A DNA stretch of 64,000 bases from contig JAWKUN010000003.1 of the NCBI GenBank assembly GCA_041398565.1, positions 434,001 to 498,000 on the forward strand. The letters run 5' to 3'. Made by a program: the position numbers and the translations under genes. Shown in pieces: positions 1 through 8,623 of this stretch; positions within the stretch are counted from its first letter, which is position 1; each line of letters starts with the position of its first letter. The DNA is from DATGPD01 sp041398565. GTDB taxonomy: Bacteria; Planctomycetota; UBA1135; UBA2386. The notes below the pieces were generated by a model. It ran no database searches. It was given only the letters and a program-made list of their open reading frames with translations, and was not told where the DNA came from.

Positions 1-729
1 AACGCCAAGGAGGCGGCGTGGTCGGACGTCGACGAGCTACGGGCGCGTCTCGAGCAGGCGGAGGTGATGCAGCGCGATGCGTTGCAGAAGACGGCGCACG
101 CGGCCAAGGCGCTGCAGGAGGCGGCTCGCAACCCCGGGGCGCAGTCGCCGTCCGGCGCGGCGCCGGATCTCGACACGCAGATGCGCGAGCTCTTGCAGCA
201 CGCCGCGGCCGCCGGGCTGCTCGGCAAGCTGCCACAGGATGTCGACCCGTCGCAGGCCAGTCACGCCGGCGACGCCGAGGCGTTCGACAAGTTGGCGGCC
301 GCGCTGGCCGAGTCCGTACTCGAGGAGGTGGAGGCGCACCCCGGGATGCTGGGCGAGGGCGGTGAGGATCTCGCCGAGCTCCTGCGCGGCATGCAGCCGG
401 GCGGCGCAGGCGCTGACATCGGTGGGCGCGGTGGCGTCGACCGCGGACCCGGGCACGCGACGCTGGAGTTCGCCGAGCACTTCGACGGCGACACCAGCGC
501 GCTCCAGGCGCACAAGCTGCCTCCGGGGCGGGTGCTGCCGCAGGACTGGGAGATCATGCAGACGCGCCGGATCGAGCCGGAGGTGGCGCCGACGCGCAAC
601 CAGGGTGCGGGCGGTGAGGCTGCCGGGGGTGCCGGCGAGGCTGCGTGGCGCCGCCGCCTGTCGCCGACCCACCGCGCCGTCGTGCACGAATTCTTCAGCA
701 GCCGCCACGGCGACGCAGACAAGAAATGA
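1..729 (+). CDS. C-terminal part of a large protein upstream of MoxR (partial)
   Basis: The frame is open from the first base of the window, so the start lies outside. The visible 242 residues are Ala/Glu/Gln-rich and probably helical at first, followed by a Gly-rich linker. The tail has a 'LPQDWEIMQTRR' segment and ends in 'RRLSPTHRAVVHEFF'. This resembles the end of the large membrane or coiled-coil proteins that often precede MoxR in planctomycete bat-type operons (they typically end in a P-x-YR-x-x-x-x-x-YF motif). The stop codon overlaps the next start by 4 nt (ATGA), so it is co-translated with MoxR. No catalytic motif is visible and the function is unknown. The family link rests on tail resemblance and operon position only. 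Confidence 0.75.
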   Translation, partial: NAKEAAWSDVDELRARLEQAEVMQRDALQKTAHAAKALQEAARNPGAQSPSGAAPDLDTQMRELLQHAAAAGLLGKLPQDVDPSQASHAGDAEAFDKLAAALAESVLEEVEAHPGMLGEGGEDLAELLRGMQPGGAGADIGGRGGVDRGPGHATLEFAEHFDGDTSALQAHKLPPGRVLPQDWEIMQTRRIEPEVAPTRNQGAGGEAAGGAGEAAWRRRLSPTHRAVVHEFFSSRHGDADKK

Positions 730-1748
730 CCACGACCCTTCTCGACCCCGACCGCATCGCGCGCGGTCGCGACCTGCTCGAGCGCGCTCGCCGTGCACTC
801 AACGCCACGCTCCTCGGCCAGGAGAAGATGATCGACCTGGTGCTGGTGGCGCTGTGCGCGCGCGGCCACGTGCTGCTCGAAGGGCTGCCGGGGTTGGGCA
901 AGACCGAGCTGGTCAAGGCGCTCGGCCGCCTGCTGGCGCTGACTTTCCGGCGCGTGCAGTTCACCCCCGACCTGCTGCCGAGCGACGTCACCGGCGGCCT
1001 CGTGCTCGAGGAGCAGGACGGCCGTCGCACCTTCAGCTTTCGGCCCGGTCCGATCTTCGCCAATCTGGTCTTGGCCGACGAGGTCAACCGCGCTTCGCCG
1101 AAGACTCAGTCGGCGATGCTCGAGGCGATGCAGGAACGCCGGGTCACGGTGTTCGGAGAGACCCACGCGCTGCCGTCGCCGTTCTTCGTGCTGGCGACGC
1201 AGAATCCCATCGAACTCGAGGGCACCTACCCGCTGCCGGAAGCGCAGCTCGACCGCTTCCTGTTCAAGGTCGAGGTCCGCAACGTCGGAGCCGACGTGCT
1301 CGCGACCATCCTGCGCGAACGACGTCGCGGCGAGCCGCCGGCATCCGAGGCGGCGATGAGCGCCGCCGAACTCGACGAGCTGTTCGCGGTGGTCGACGCC
1401 GTGTATCTGCCCGACGCCGTCGCCGACTACATCGGCCGCCTGGTCGCGGCGAGCCAGCCCGACAGCCCTCTGTGTCCCGAGCGCGCGCGCGCTGCCATCC
1501 GCTTCGGCGCTTCGCCGCGCGCGGCCATCGCGCTGGCCGAGGCCGGGCGCGCCGTGGCGCTGCTGGCCGGCCGCCCCAACGTCGACTTCGCCGACGTCGA
1601 CGCGGTGGCCGAGCCGGCGTTGGCGCACCGACTCGTCCTGCACCACGCCGCTCGGCTCGAAGGGCTGGCCCCCCCCGCGGTCGTGCGCGAGTTGCTCGAA
1701 GCGACGCCGAAGGTCGGCAAGCCCTTGCCGCGGGAGTTGCGCGGATGA
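726..1748 (+). CDS. MoxR-family AAA+ ATPase
   Basis: 340 aa. The start is the ATG that overlaps the previous stop (ATGA). Walker A 'GLPGLGKTE' lies near residues 53-61, the Walker B/DEVNRASPKTQ box near 117-128, sensor 1 'LATQNP' near 156-161, and the MoxR signature 'GTYPLPEAQLDRF' follows. This is the usual length for the family. MoxR ATPases are thought to act as chaperone-like remodellers working with VWA-domain proteins encoded beside them. Here DUF58 and two VWA proteins follow in the same operon, which supports that pairing. The ATPase is cytoplasmic; its substrate cannot be told from sequence. Confidence 0.95.
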   Translation: MTTTLLDPDRIARGRDLLERARRALNATLLGQEKMIDLVLVALCARGHVLLEGLPGLGKTELVKALGRLLALTFRRVQFTPDLLPSDVTGGLVLEEQDGRRTFSFRPGPIFANLVLADEVNRASPKTQSAMLEAMQERRVTVFGETHALPSPFFVLATQNPIELEGTYPLPEAQLDRFLFKVEVRNVGADVLATILRERRRGEPPASEAAMSAAELDELFAVVDAVYLPDAVADYIGRLVAASQPDSPLCPERARAAIRFGASPRAAIALAEAGRAVALLAGRPNVDFADVDAVAEPALAHRLVLHHAARLEGLAPPAVVRELLEATPKVGKPLPRELRG

Positions 1749-3568
1749 GATTCCGGCGTGGGGGGAACGGCGCGCGCGCGGGCGTGCTGCTGGTCGCGGC
1801 GTTGGCCGGCGCCGGCACGCCGTCGGCTGCGCAGGACCGGACGTTGCTGTCGGCGGCCTACGCCGGGCAGCCGCGCGAGCAGCAGGTCGAGGTGGAACTC
1901 ACGCCGGTCTTGGCGTCGCACGGGCGCCAGGGACCGGTGGGGTGGGTCACCTGCCGCGTGCACAACCCCGACCAGCGCGCCCACGAGGTCAGCATCGCCC
2001 TGACCACCTTCGCCCAGCGGGTCCGGGTCCAGGACCGCCTGACGCTGGCGCCTGGCGAGCGCGCGCTCCGGCACTACCCGGCGTTCCGCTCGCGCCAGTT
2101 CCCGTCGGTCGTGGTGCACACCGACTCCGGACCGGGCGCGCGTTCCAACGTGCTGGGTGCCGGCAAGAGCTCGGTCAGCCTGCTGTTGATCACGTCACGT
2201 CCTGGCGCCGCCAGCGTGCTGGAGGGCGACCTCGCACGGCGCGACATCGTCGTCGAGAGAACGCCAGGCCGCCGCGCGACGCGCAGCAGCGCCACTCCCA
2301 TCGACGTGGTCGCCGTCCGCTCGGACGACCTCCCCGATACGTGGACGTGCCTGGCCGGCTTCGACGCCGTCCTCGTCGATGGCCGCAGCGTGCCGTCGCT
2401 GGCCGGCCAACAGGCGTTGCTCGACCTCGTCGCGACCGGCGGCGTCGTCCTCGTGGCCGCCTGGCAGGGACTGAGTCCGGGCCCGCTGCGCGCGGCGTGT
2501 GCCGGCGAAGCGGCTGGCTTCGGCCGCGGCCGCCTACTGCCGGCGACGGCCGATCCGGAGGGGGTGCTCGACACCGAAGCGGGGGCCGTGCTGGCGACGG
2601 TCTGCGTCGCGGCGGCGGCGCGCCAGACCAGCGGGCCGGTGGCCGACGCGATGGACGAACGCCTGCGGATCCCCGGGCTCGGTCGGGCGCCGGTGGTCGC
2701 GTTCTTCGCGCTGCTCGCCCTGTTCGTGGTGCTGGCCGGTCCCGTCAACTGGTTCCTGTGCCGGCGCGCGCGCCGGCCTCTCCTGTTCGCCGTGACCCTG
2801 CCGTTGCTCGGTTTCGGCTTCACCGGCGCGATCCTGGCGTGGGGCATCCTGGCCGAGGGCCTGGGCGTGCGCGGCACCGTGCGTTCGGTGACCTGGCTCG
2901 ACCAGCGCCAGCACGTCGGCGCGAGCCAGGCGGGGATGTCGCTGTTCGCGGGGCTGACGCCCGACGCGCTCGTGCCGGCGCCGGGCACCCTCACCTACAC
3001 CTCGGCGATCGCCGACGACTGGAGCGCGCGCACCCCGCACCGCTTCCTCCTCGACGTCGCGGACGGAGGCAAGCTCGACGGTTCGTTGCTGCCGGCGCGC
3101 TACGAGACGCACGTGGTGACGGCCTCGTGCCGGCGCGTGCGCGAGCGCCTGCGTTTCCGCCGACTCGGCGACGGCAGTCTCGAGGTGTTGTGCGGTCCCG
3201 GGTTGGTTCCGGCGGCACCCGGGGTGGTGGTCTGCGATCACACGGGCAAGCTGTGGTCCGGATCGCCGAGCGGCGAGCGCACCGTGTTGCAGCCCTGCGC
3301 CGCCGACGCGGCGCGCCAGTTCGTGAGTGCCGCCGCCGAGCGCTTCAATGCGCACGAGCTGATGGCGTCCGTCGATGGGCGCCCTCGGCGTCGTCCCGAC
3401 GGCGCCTGGACCAGCGATGTCGACCTGCCGGTCCGGATCACGCCGGGCAGCTACGTCGCGTGGGCGTCGGAGAACGCCGCCGTCGATTCCCTGGGCCTGC
3501 AGGTGGACTGGGAAGACGCACGCCACCTGGTGTTCGGCCTGCTGGCCGCGGAGGACTTCGTTGACTGA
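1745..3568 (+). CDS. Exported/membrane protein of the MoxR-ABC operon
   Basis: 607 aa, starting at the ATGA overlap with moxR. Residues 1-30 form a signal peptide ending 'PSAAQ'. The N-terminal half looks like a periplasmic beta domain. Residues about 180-270 have a class-I amidotransferase-like Rossmann feel ('FDAVLVDGRSV...LVATGGVVLVAA'), a fold also met in DUF4350 and BatA-type proteins. Two membrane segments lie near residues 315-380, and a soluble C-terminal domain follows. It sits between MoxR and the ABC ATPase, so it may be an accessory subunit of that exporter or VWA machine. No catalytic residues are recognisable and the function is unknown. Confidence 0.85.
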   Translation: MRFRRGGNGARAGVLLVAALAGAGTPSAAQDRTLLSAAYAGQPREQQVEVELTPVLASHGRQGPVGWVTCRVHNPDQRAHEVSIALTTFAQRVRVQDRLTLAPGERALRHYPAFRSRQFPSVVVHTDSGPGARSNVLGAGKSSVSLLLITSRPGAASVLEGDLARRDIVVERTPGRRATRSSATPIDVVAVRSDDLPDTWTCLAGFDAVLVDGRSVPSLAGQQALLDLVATGGVVLVAAWQGLSPGPLRAACAGEAAGFGRGRLLPATADPEGVLDTEAGAVLATVCVAAAARQTSGPVADAMDERLRIPGLGRAPVVAFFALLALFVVLAGPVNWFLCRRARRPLLFAVTLPLLGFGFTGAILAWGILAEGLGVRGTVRSVTWLDQRQHVGASQAGMSLFAGLTPDALVPAPGTLTYTSAIADDWSARTPHRFLLDVADGGKLDGSLLPARYETHVVTASCRRVRERLRFRRLGDGSLEVLCGPGLVPAAPGVVVCDHTGKLWSGSPSGERTVLQPCAADAARQFVSAAAERFNAHELMASVDGRPRRRPDGAWTSDVDLPVRITPGSYVAWASENAAVDSLGLQVDWEDARHLVFGLLAAEDFVD

Positions 3569-3572
3569 GGCC

Positions 3573-4499
3573 ATGCTCGAGGTCCGCGATCTGGTGCGCA
3601 CCTACGGCAAGGTGTGCGCGGTCGATCGGTTGTCGTTCGCGATGCCGCGCGGCCAGGTGTGGGGTTTCATCGGTCCCAACGGTGCCGGCAAGACGACGAC
3701 CATGCGCATCGCCGCCACGCTCGACCTGCCCGATTCCGGCGATGCCGTCGTCGATGGCATGTCGGCCCTGGTCGAGCCGCGCGAGGTGCGACGGCGCGTC
3801 GGTTTCATGGCCGACCAGTTCGCTCCGTACCCCAACCTGACGGTGCGGCCCTACCTCGACTTCTTCGCCCGCGCCTACGGTCTCTCCGGCCGCCGGCGCG
3901 TGCGTACCGTCGACGCGGTGGTCGGGTTCTGCGGGCTGCAGGAGTTCGAGGCGCGGCCGACGACCGGGCTGTCGAAGGGCATGGGCCAGCGCTTGCACCT
4001 GGCCAAGACCCTGCTGCACGACCCCAAGCTGCTGATCCTCGACGAGCCGACCGCCGGGCTCGACCCGCGCGCGCGCATCGAGTTCCGGTCGCTGCTCGGC
4101 GAACTCGCGGCCGCCGGCAAGAGCGTGCTCATCTCCTCGCACATCCTCTCCGAGCTGCAGGAGGCTTGCGACGGGGTGGTCGTGCTCGAGCGCGGCCGGA
4201 TCGTGGTGGCGGGCTCGATCGCCGAGGTGGCGCGCGGGCTGCGCGCACACCGCACGGTGCGCGTGCGCCTGCTCGGTCCCGGCGAGGCGGCGGAGCAGTT
4301 CTTCCTCACCCAGCCGTCGGTCGAGCGGGTGAGCACCGCTGGTTCCGAGGTGGCGTTCGACTACACCGGCGACGACGACGGCCTGGCGACCATGCTCGGG
4401 CGCGCCCTGGCGCAGGGGCTGCGCGTGGTCGAGTTCCGCCTCGAAGCGGCGAACCTCGAGGACATCTTCTTGCAGATGACGAAGGGGCGACTGCAGTGA
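3573..4499 (+). CDS. ABC transporter ATP-binding protein (ABC-2 type)
   Basis: 308 aa. Walker A 'GPNGAGKTT' is at residues 34-42, the ABC signature is the degenerate 'LSKGMGQR' near 132, Walker B 'LLILDEPTAGLD' near 151-162 and the H-loop 'SSH' near 188. The C-terminal 80 residues are the extension typical of ABC-2 (CcmA/NatA-like) ATPases. The ATG at 3573 is chosen because 'MLEVRDLVRTYG' is the canonical beginning. An in-frame TTG at 3561 overlapping the previous stop is an alternative. Its partner permease follows with a 4-nt overlap. Substrate unknown; such pairs in bat-type operons are often called gliding or multidrug exporters without evidence. Confidence 0.95.
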   Translation: MLEVRDLVRTYGKVCAVDRLSFAMPRGQVWGFIGPNGAGKTTTMRIAATLDLPDSGDAVVDGMSALVEPREVRRRVGFMADQFAPYPNLTVRPYLDFFARAYGLSGRRRVRTVDAVVGFCGLQEFEARPTTGLSKGMGQRLHLAKTLLHDPKLLILDEPTAGLDPRARIEFRSLLGELAAAGKSVLISSHILSELQEACDGVVVLERGRIVVAGSIAEVARGLRAHRTVRVRLLGPGEAAEQFFLTQPSVERVSTAGSEVAFDYTGDDDGLATMLGRALAQGLRVVEFRLEAANLEDIFLQMTKGRLQ

Positions 4500-6022
4500 G
4501 CGAGATTCCCGGCGAAGCCGTACCAGCCGACGTGGCGCCGAGCGGCCACGACCACCTGCCGTTCGCCGAGAGGGTGTCGGACCGCGTCAACCCGATCTTC
4601 TTGCGCGAGATGCAGCAGGCGTTCAACGCCCGCTCGTTCCTCGGCGTGATCGGCGTGGTCCTCGCTGCCATCTTGCTCATCGGCTTGATGGTGGCGCTCG
4701 GTGCCGACCGCGCCTTCGAGGGCGGCCGCCAGGTCTTCATCCCGGTGATGATGGTGCTGGTCCCGGTGATGACGATGGTTCTGCCGATGCAGGCGTTCAA
4801 CTCGATGCAGCACGAGCTGCGCGAGGGCGCGGTCGACCAGCTGCTGATGTCGGAGCTGACGCCGGGCCGCATCGTGCGCGGCAAGATGATGGCCGCGGGT
4901 CTGCTGGCGCTGATCTTCGTCGCGGTGTTCGCGCCGATGCTGGCGGTCACCTACCTGCTGCGTGGCATCGACGTCGGCACCATCGTCATCTGCATCGGCT
5001 TCACCCTGCTGTTCGCGCTGGCTGCGTCCTCGGTCGGCATCGCCATGGGTGCGGTCACGTTGATCAAACCGTTGCAGCACCTGGCGCGCCTGGGAGTGTC
5101 GCTGGCGCTCGCCGGCCTGACCATCGGCGTGATGGGCAGCCTGTACCAGGTGGTGCGCGAGCTGTCGGGCATGCGCAGCAGCGACGTCGAGGGCATGATC
5201 GCGACCGCGGCGGCGCTGGTGGTGGGCATCGTGCTCATGAACCTCGTGGCCGCGGCGGTGCTGACGCACCCGTACGAGAACCGTTCGACCTCGTTCCGCG
5301 TGTTCCCGTTCGCGGTGACCGGCATCGCCTACGCCATGGCGTGGTGGCTGGCGCCGCGCGACGTGCCGGAATTCGCGGCGGTGTGGACCTTGGTCGCCAG
5401 CGCCGGCGCGGTCCCCTTCTACCTCGGTGCCCTCACCGAGGAACGCACCTTGTCGCCGCGCGTGCGGACGTTGGTGCCGAAGAACCGCCTGTTGGCGCTC
5501 CTCAGCGTGCCGTTCCTGCCGGGGAGCGACCGCGGCCTGTGGTTCGTCCTGCTGTTTCTGGCCACGCTCGGCGCGTCCTTCCTCGCGGCCAGCGTCGTGC
5601 CGACGCTCGTCGTTCCGGATGTCGTCGCCTTCGCTGCTGCCGGCGCACTGAACTACGTCTGGATATGGGCGTGCGTGCTGCGCTGGGCGAGGGGGCAGGC
5701 GCGAGGCCAGCGCGCCAGGATCCGCGCCCTCGCTGTCACGCTCGCGCTCCTGGCGCTCGCCTGCGCCGGCCCCGCGATCTACGACCTCGCCGCCTCCGGC
5801 GAGGTGGACACCTGGGGGTGGCACCACCTGCTCAACCCGTTCTTCACCATGGGCTCGGAGTTCCGCCGGCACATCTTGGGCTCGGGCTCCGGCGACGGCC
5901 GCTGGTGGGAGATTCTCACCGCGTTGGCGAGCATCTCGGCGGTGCTGCTCCTGCTGCGCGCGCCGGGGCTCGTGCGCGGCGTGCGTGAGGTGCTGGAGGC
6001 GTCGCGTGCCCGTCGCGGCTGA
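4496..6022 (+). CDS. ABC-2 type permease
   Basis: 508 aa, starting at a GTG that overlaps the ATPase stop (GTGA). After a soluble N-terminus ending 'NPIFLREMQQAFNAR', a typical ABC-2 entry motif, there are about 10-12 hydrophobic segments spread over the rest of the protein. The first is near residue 55 ('FLGVIGVVLAAILLIGLMV'). It forms the inner-membrane channel for the preceding ATPase. The length is about twice a minimal ABC-2 permease, as in other planctomycete operons of this kind. Substrate unknown. Confidence 0.9.
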   Translation: MSEIPGEAVPADVAPSGHDHLPFAERVSDRVNPIFLREMQQAFNARSFLGVIGVVLAAILLIGLMVALGADRAFEGGRQVFIPVMMVLVPVMTMVLPMQAFNSMQHELREGAVDQLLMSELTPGRIVRGKMMAAGLLALIFVAVFAPMLAVTYLLRGIDVGTIVICIGFTLLFALAASSVGIAMGAVTLIKPLQHLARLGVSLALAGLTIGVMGSLYQVVRELSGMRSSDVEGMIATAAALVVGIVLMNLVAAAVLTHPYENRSTSFRVFPFAVTGIAYAMAWWLAPRDVPEFAAVWTLVASAGAVPFYLGALTEERTLSPRVRTLVPKNRLLALLSVPFLPGSDRGLWFVLLFLATLGASFLAASVVPTLVVPDVVAFAAAGALNYVWIWACVLRWARGQARGQRARIRALAVTLALLALACAGPAIYDLAASGEVDTWGWHHLLNPFFTMGSEFRRHILGSGSGDGRWWEILTALASISAVLLLLRAPGLVRGVREVLEASRARRG

Positions 6023-6761
6023 TCCCGCTGCCGGTCTGTGGCGCCTGAGCTGGCCGCGACAGCCGGCGTCGGGGCAGGCCGGCACGCGCCTGGGCCGCGC
6101 GGCCGGCGCCTCGCTCGAGTTCCTCGACACGCGCGACTACGTCGTCGGCGACGACCTGCGTCACGTCGATTGGCGCGCCTACGCGCGCACCGACCAGCTG
6201 CGCGTGCGCCTGTTCCGCGAGGAAGTGGCGCCGGCGCTGGACGTGGTGCTCGACACCTCGGCATCGATGGCGGTGACCGCGGCGAAGGCGGCGGCCACCG
6301 ACGCGCTGCGTGCCGCCTTCGTGTTCTGGGGCGAGCGCGGCGGCGCGCGGCCGCGGGTGTACGAGACCCCGGACCTCGCACCGCGAACGCCGTTGCGCCG
6401 CGACGGGGTGCGCGTGGTCCTGTCGGACTTCCTGCGCCCCGACGATCCGCAGCCGACCATCACGCGCCTGGCCACCGGCGCGGCCTTGTTGGTGGTGGTG
6501 CAGGTGCTCGACCCTTGGGAGCTGGCGCCGACGGCCGACGGTGCCCTGGCCCTCGTCGACTGCGAGAGCAGCCAGCGCGTCGAGCTGGTGCTCGACGAGG
6601 CGGCGGTCGCGCGCTACCGCGAACGCCTCGCCCGCCTGTGCGCCGGCCTCGTCACGGCGACGCGGCGCGTCGGCGGCCGTTGCGCCACGCTGGCGGCGGC
6701 GCCGCTCGCCGAGATGTGCCGCGGCGGGCTCTTGCCGGCCGCCATCGTGGAGGCCGCATGA
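6006..6761 (+). CDS. DUF58 family protein
   Basis: 251 aa. The signature 'DYVVGDDLRHVDWRAYAR' near residues 44-61 is diagnostic of DUF58, and a VWA-like MIDAS 'LDTSASM' follows near residue 80. DUF58 proteins are regularly encoded beside MoxR and VWA proteins and probably link the ATPase to its membrane partners. The GTG at 6006 overlaps the permease end by 17 nt and gives the shortest sensible N-terminus; an ATG at 5985 is possible. It lacks the N-terminal membrane segments found in many DUF58 proteins and therefore looks cytoplasmic. Confidence 0.9.
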   Translation: MPVAADPAAGLWRLSWPRQPASGQAGTRLGRAAGASLEFLDTRDYVVGDDLRHVDWRAYARTDQLRVRLFREEVAPALDVVLDTSASMAVTAAKAAATDALRAAFVFWGERGGARPRVYETPDLAPRTPLRRDGVRVVLSDFLRPDDPQPTITRLATGAALLVVVQVLDPWELAPTADGALALVDCESSQRVELVLDEAAVARYRERLARLCAGLVTATRRVGGRCATLAAAPLAEMCRGGLLPAAIVEAA

Positions 6762-6820
6762 TGGGATGCCTGGAAGGCGAACGCCCGGCATCGCGGTGCG
6801 GGGCCAGGAGGACCTGAAGG

Positions 6821-8623
6821 ATGTCGTTCGCCGCTCCGTTCGCTCTGTTCGCCCTGCTGGCGGTGCCGGTGGTCCTGGCGCTGCACCTCTTCCGCCGCCG
6901 CTACCAGCCGCGTCGTGTCGCCGGAGTGTTCTTGTTCGCGCCCGACGCCATGACCGCCCGTGCCGGCCGCACGCGCACGCCGCTGGTGCGCTCGCCGTCG
7001 CTCTGGCTGGAGCTCGCCGCGGCGGCGGCGCTGGCGCTGTGGCTGGCCGGCCCGCGCCTGTTCGCGTTCGGCGAGCCGACGCACCTGGTCGTCGTGCTCG
7101 ACGACTCGGCGTCCATGGCGGCGCGGGGACGCGATGGGGCGACTTTCGCCGAGCGTGCCCGCCGCGCGGTGAGAGCTGCCGCCACAGCCGCCGGGCGCGA
7201 CGCCGTGGTCACCCTGGTCAGGAGCGGTCCGCGGCCGACGGTGTGGCTCGGCCCGCGCGCGCCGATGGCGACGCTGGACCACACACTCGCTGCCTACGCG
7301 CCGAAGCGGACGCACCACGACGTCGAGGCGGCGCTCGGCCTGGCGCGGGAGCTGGGCGGCCGGGACGCAACCCTCTTGTTCGTCACCGACGGCGAAGCCG
7401 AGTCGCCGCCGCGTGGTTTCGCCCAGCGCTCGGTGGGCGAGCCGCTCGCGAACGCCGCCATCGCCCATGCGCGACGGGTGCGCCGCGACGGCGGCGAGCG
7501 CCTGTTCGTCGACTTGCTGGCCTTCGCGCCGGCGACGATGTCGACCGAGCTCACCGTGCGCGAGGTCGGGACGGACGCGGTCGTGGCGACCCGCCGCGTC
7601 GAGCTGGCGAACGGCAAGGTGGCACGCTTCGAGCTCGACCTGCCGGCGAGCGACGCCGCGCTCGAGGTGCGCCTCGGCGAGGATGCCCTCGCCCTCGACA
7701 GCAGCTGCCTGCTGCTCGCCGAGCCGGTGCGCCGGGTGCGCATCGGGGTGCGTCTGCCGGCGGAGGCGGCGCGCGCTCTCGAGCTCGGGCACGCCGTACG
7801 CGCGCTCGGTGAGACGGTCGCGCTGGCCGTGGGCGACGACGCCGACCTCCTGGTGCGCGACGCGTCGGGCACCGCGGCGGGCGCCGAGGCCGTGGTCGAG
7901 GTGGTCGTCGCGCCGGGTGCCGAGCCGGTCGAGGCGTGGGTCGGTCCCTTCCTCCTCGACAAACGCCACCCACTGTTGCGCGGCATCAGCCTGGAAGGCG
8001 TCGTCTGGAGTGCCGGGCAGCCGGCGGCGCCTGGCCGCGGCTTGGTGTTCGCGGGCGAGCGGGCGCTGCTGGCGGAGGAGCACCTCGATGGCGAGCGTCT
8101 GCGCGTCACGCTGGACCTGGCGCCGGCGCGCAGCAACCTCACGACGTCGCCGGACTGGCCCATCCTGCTGAGCAACCTGGTGGCCGCGGCGCGCGCGCGC
8201 CTTGCGGGCGCTGCGCAGGTGAACGTGCGCTTGGGCGATGCCATCACCTGGCGGCGCCGCCGCGCCGACGAGGGTCAAGACCTGCGCCTGCTCGGGCCGA
8301 GCGGTGCCGCGAGCCTCGGAGTCGGTTCGCGGGTCGTGACCTTCGAGCCCGTCGAGGCGGGTGAGCACCGCCTCCTGCGCGGCGACGAAGAGCAGCAGCG
8401 CTTCGCCGTCAACTTCGTCGACGCGCGCGAGTCCGACCTGCGCACCTGTGCCGCCGTCGAGCTGGCGGCCGAGCCGCTGCCCGTGGCAGACGTGGAGGCG
8501 AAGGCGCGCGCCGAGGTGCGCGGCGAGCGCGAGCGGCAGGCCCTGGCCTTGTTGCTGCTGCTTCTCGTAGCCCTCGATTGGTTGGTCTTGGCGCCGCGCA
8601 CCGGCGCGGAGGCGCGCGCGTGA
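6821..8623 (+). CDS. BatA-like membrane protein with VWA domain
   Basis: 600 aa. The N-terminus 'MSFAAPFALFALLAVPVVLA' followed by 'HLFRRRYQPRRV' is the classical BatA/aerotolerance N-terminal motif. A second membrane segment lies near residues 68-83. The VWA domain begins with the MIDAS 'VVLDDSASM' near residue 92, and a C-terminal membrane segment lies near 572-592. It follows DUF58 after a 59-bp gap that holds only a possible 19-codon reading frame. The family is presumed to be a periplasm-facing partner of MoxR. The TGA stop is directly followed by repeat element A (copy 1), which separates it from the next VWA gene. Confidence 0.9.
   Translation: MSFAAPFALFALLAVPVVLALHLFRRRYQPRRVAGVFLFAPDAMTARAGRTRTPLVRSPSLWLELAAAAALALWLAGPRLFAFGEPTHLVVVLDDSASMAARGRDGATFAERARRAVRAAATAAGRDAVVTLVRSGPRPTVWLGPRAPMATLDHTLAAYAPKRTHHDVEAALGLARELGGRDATLLFVTDGEAESPPRGFAQRSVGEPLANAAIAHARRVRRDGGERLFVDLLAFAPATMSTELTVREVGTDAVVATRRVELANGKVARFELDLPASDAALEVRLGEDALALDSSCLLLAEPVRRVRIGVRLPAEAARALELGHAVRALGETVALAVGDDADLLVRDASGTAAGAEAVVEVVVAPGAEPVEAWVGPFLLDKRHPLLRGISLEGVVWSAGQPAAPGRGLVFAGERALLAEEHLDGERLRVTLDLAPARSNLTTSPDWPILLSNLVAAARARLAGAAQVNVRLGDAITWRRRRADEGQDLRLLGPSGAASLGVGSRVVTFEPVEAGEHRLLRGDEEQQRFAVNFVDARESDLRTCAAVELAAEPLPVADVEAKARAEVRGERERQALALLLLLLVALDWLVLAPRTGAEARA

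Noticed and set aside
77..1744. Very long plus-strand frame running upstream of the gene at 1745
   Set aside because: It is an Arg/Pro/Ala-rich shadow of the upstream gene and MoxR in another frame. The real start is the ATGA overlap at 1745.
6758..6817. 19-codon frame between DUF58 and the BatA-like gene
   Set aside because: It overlaps the DUF58 stop in an ATGA fashion but is too short to support and has no recognisable sequence.
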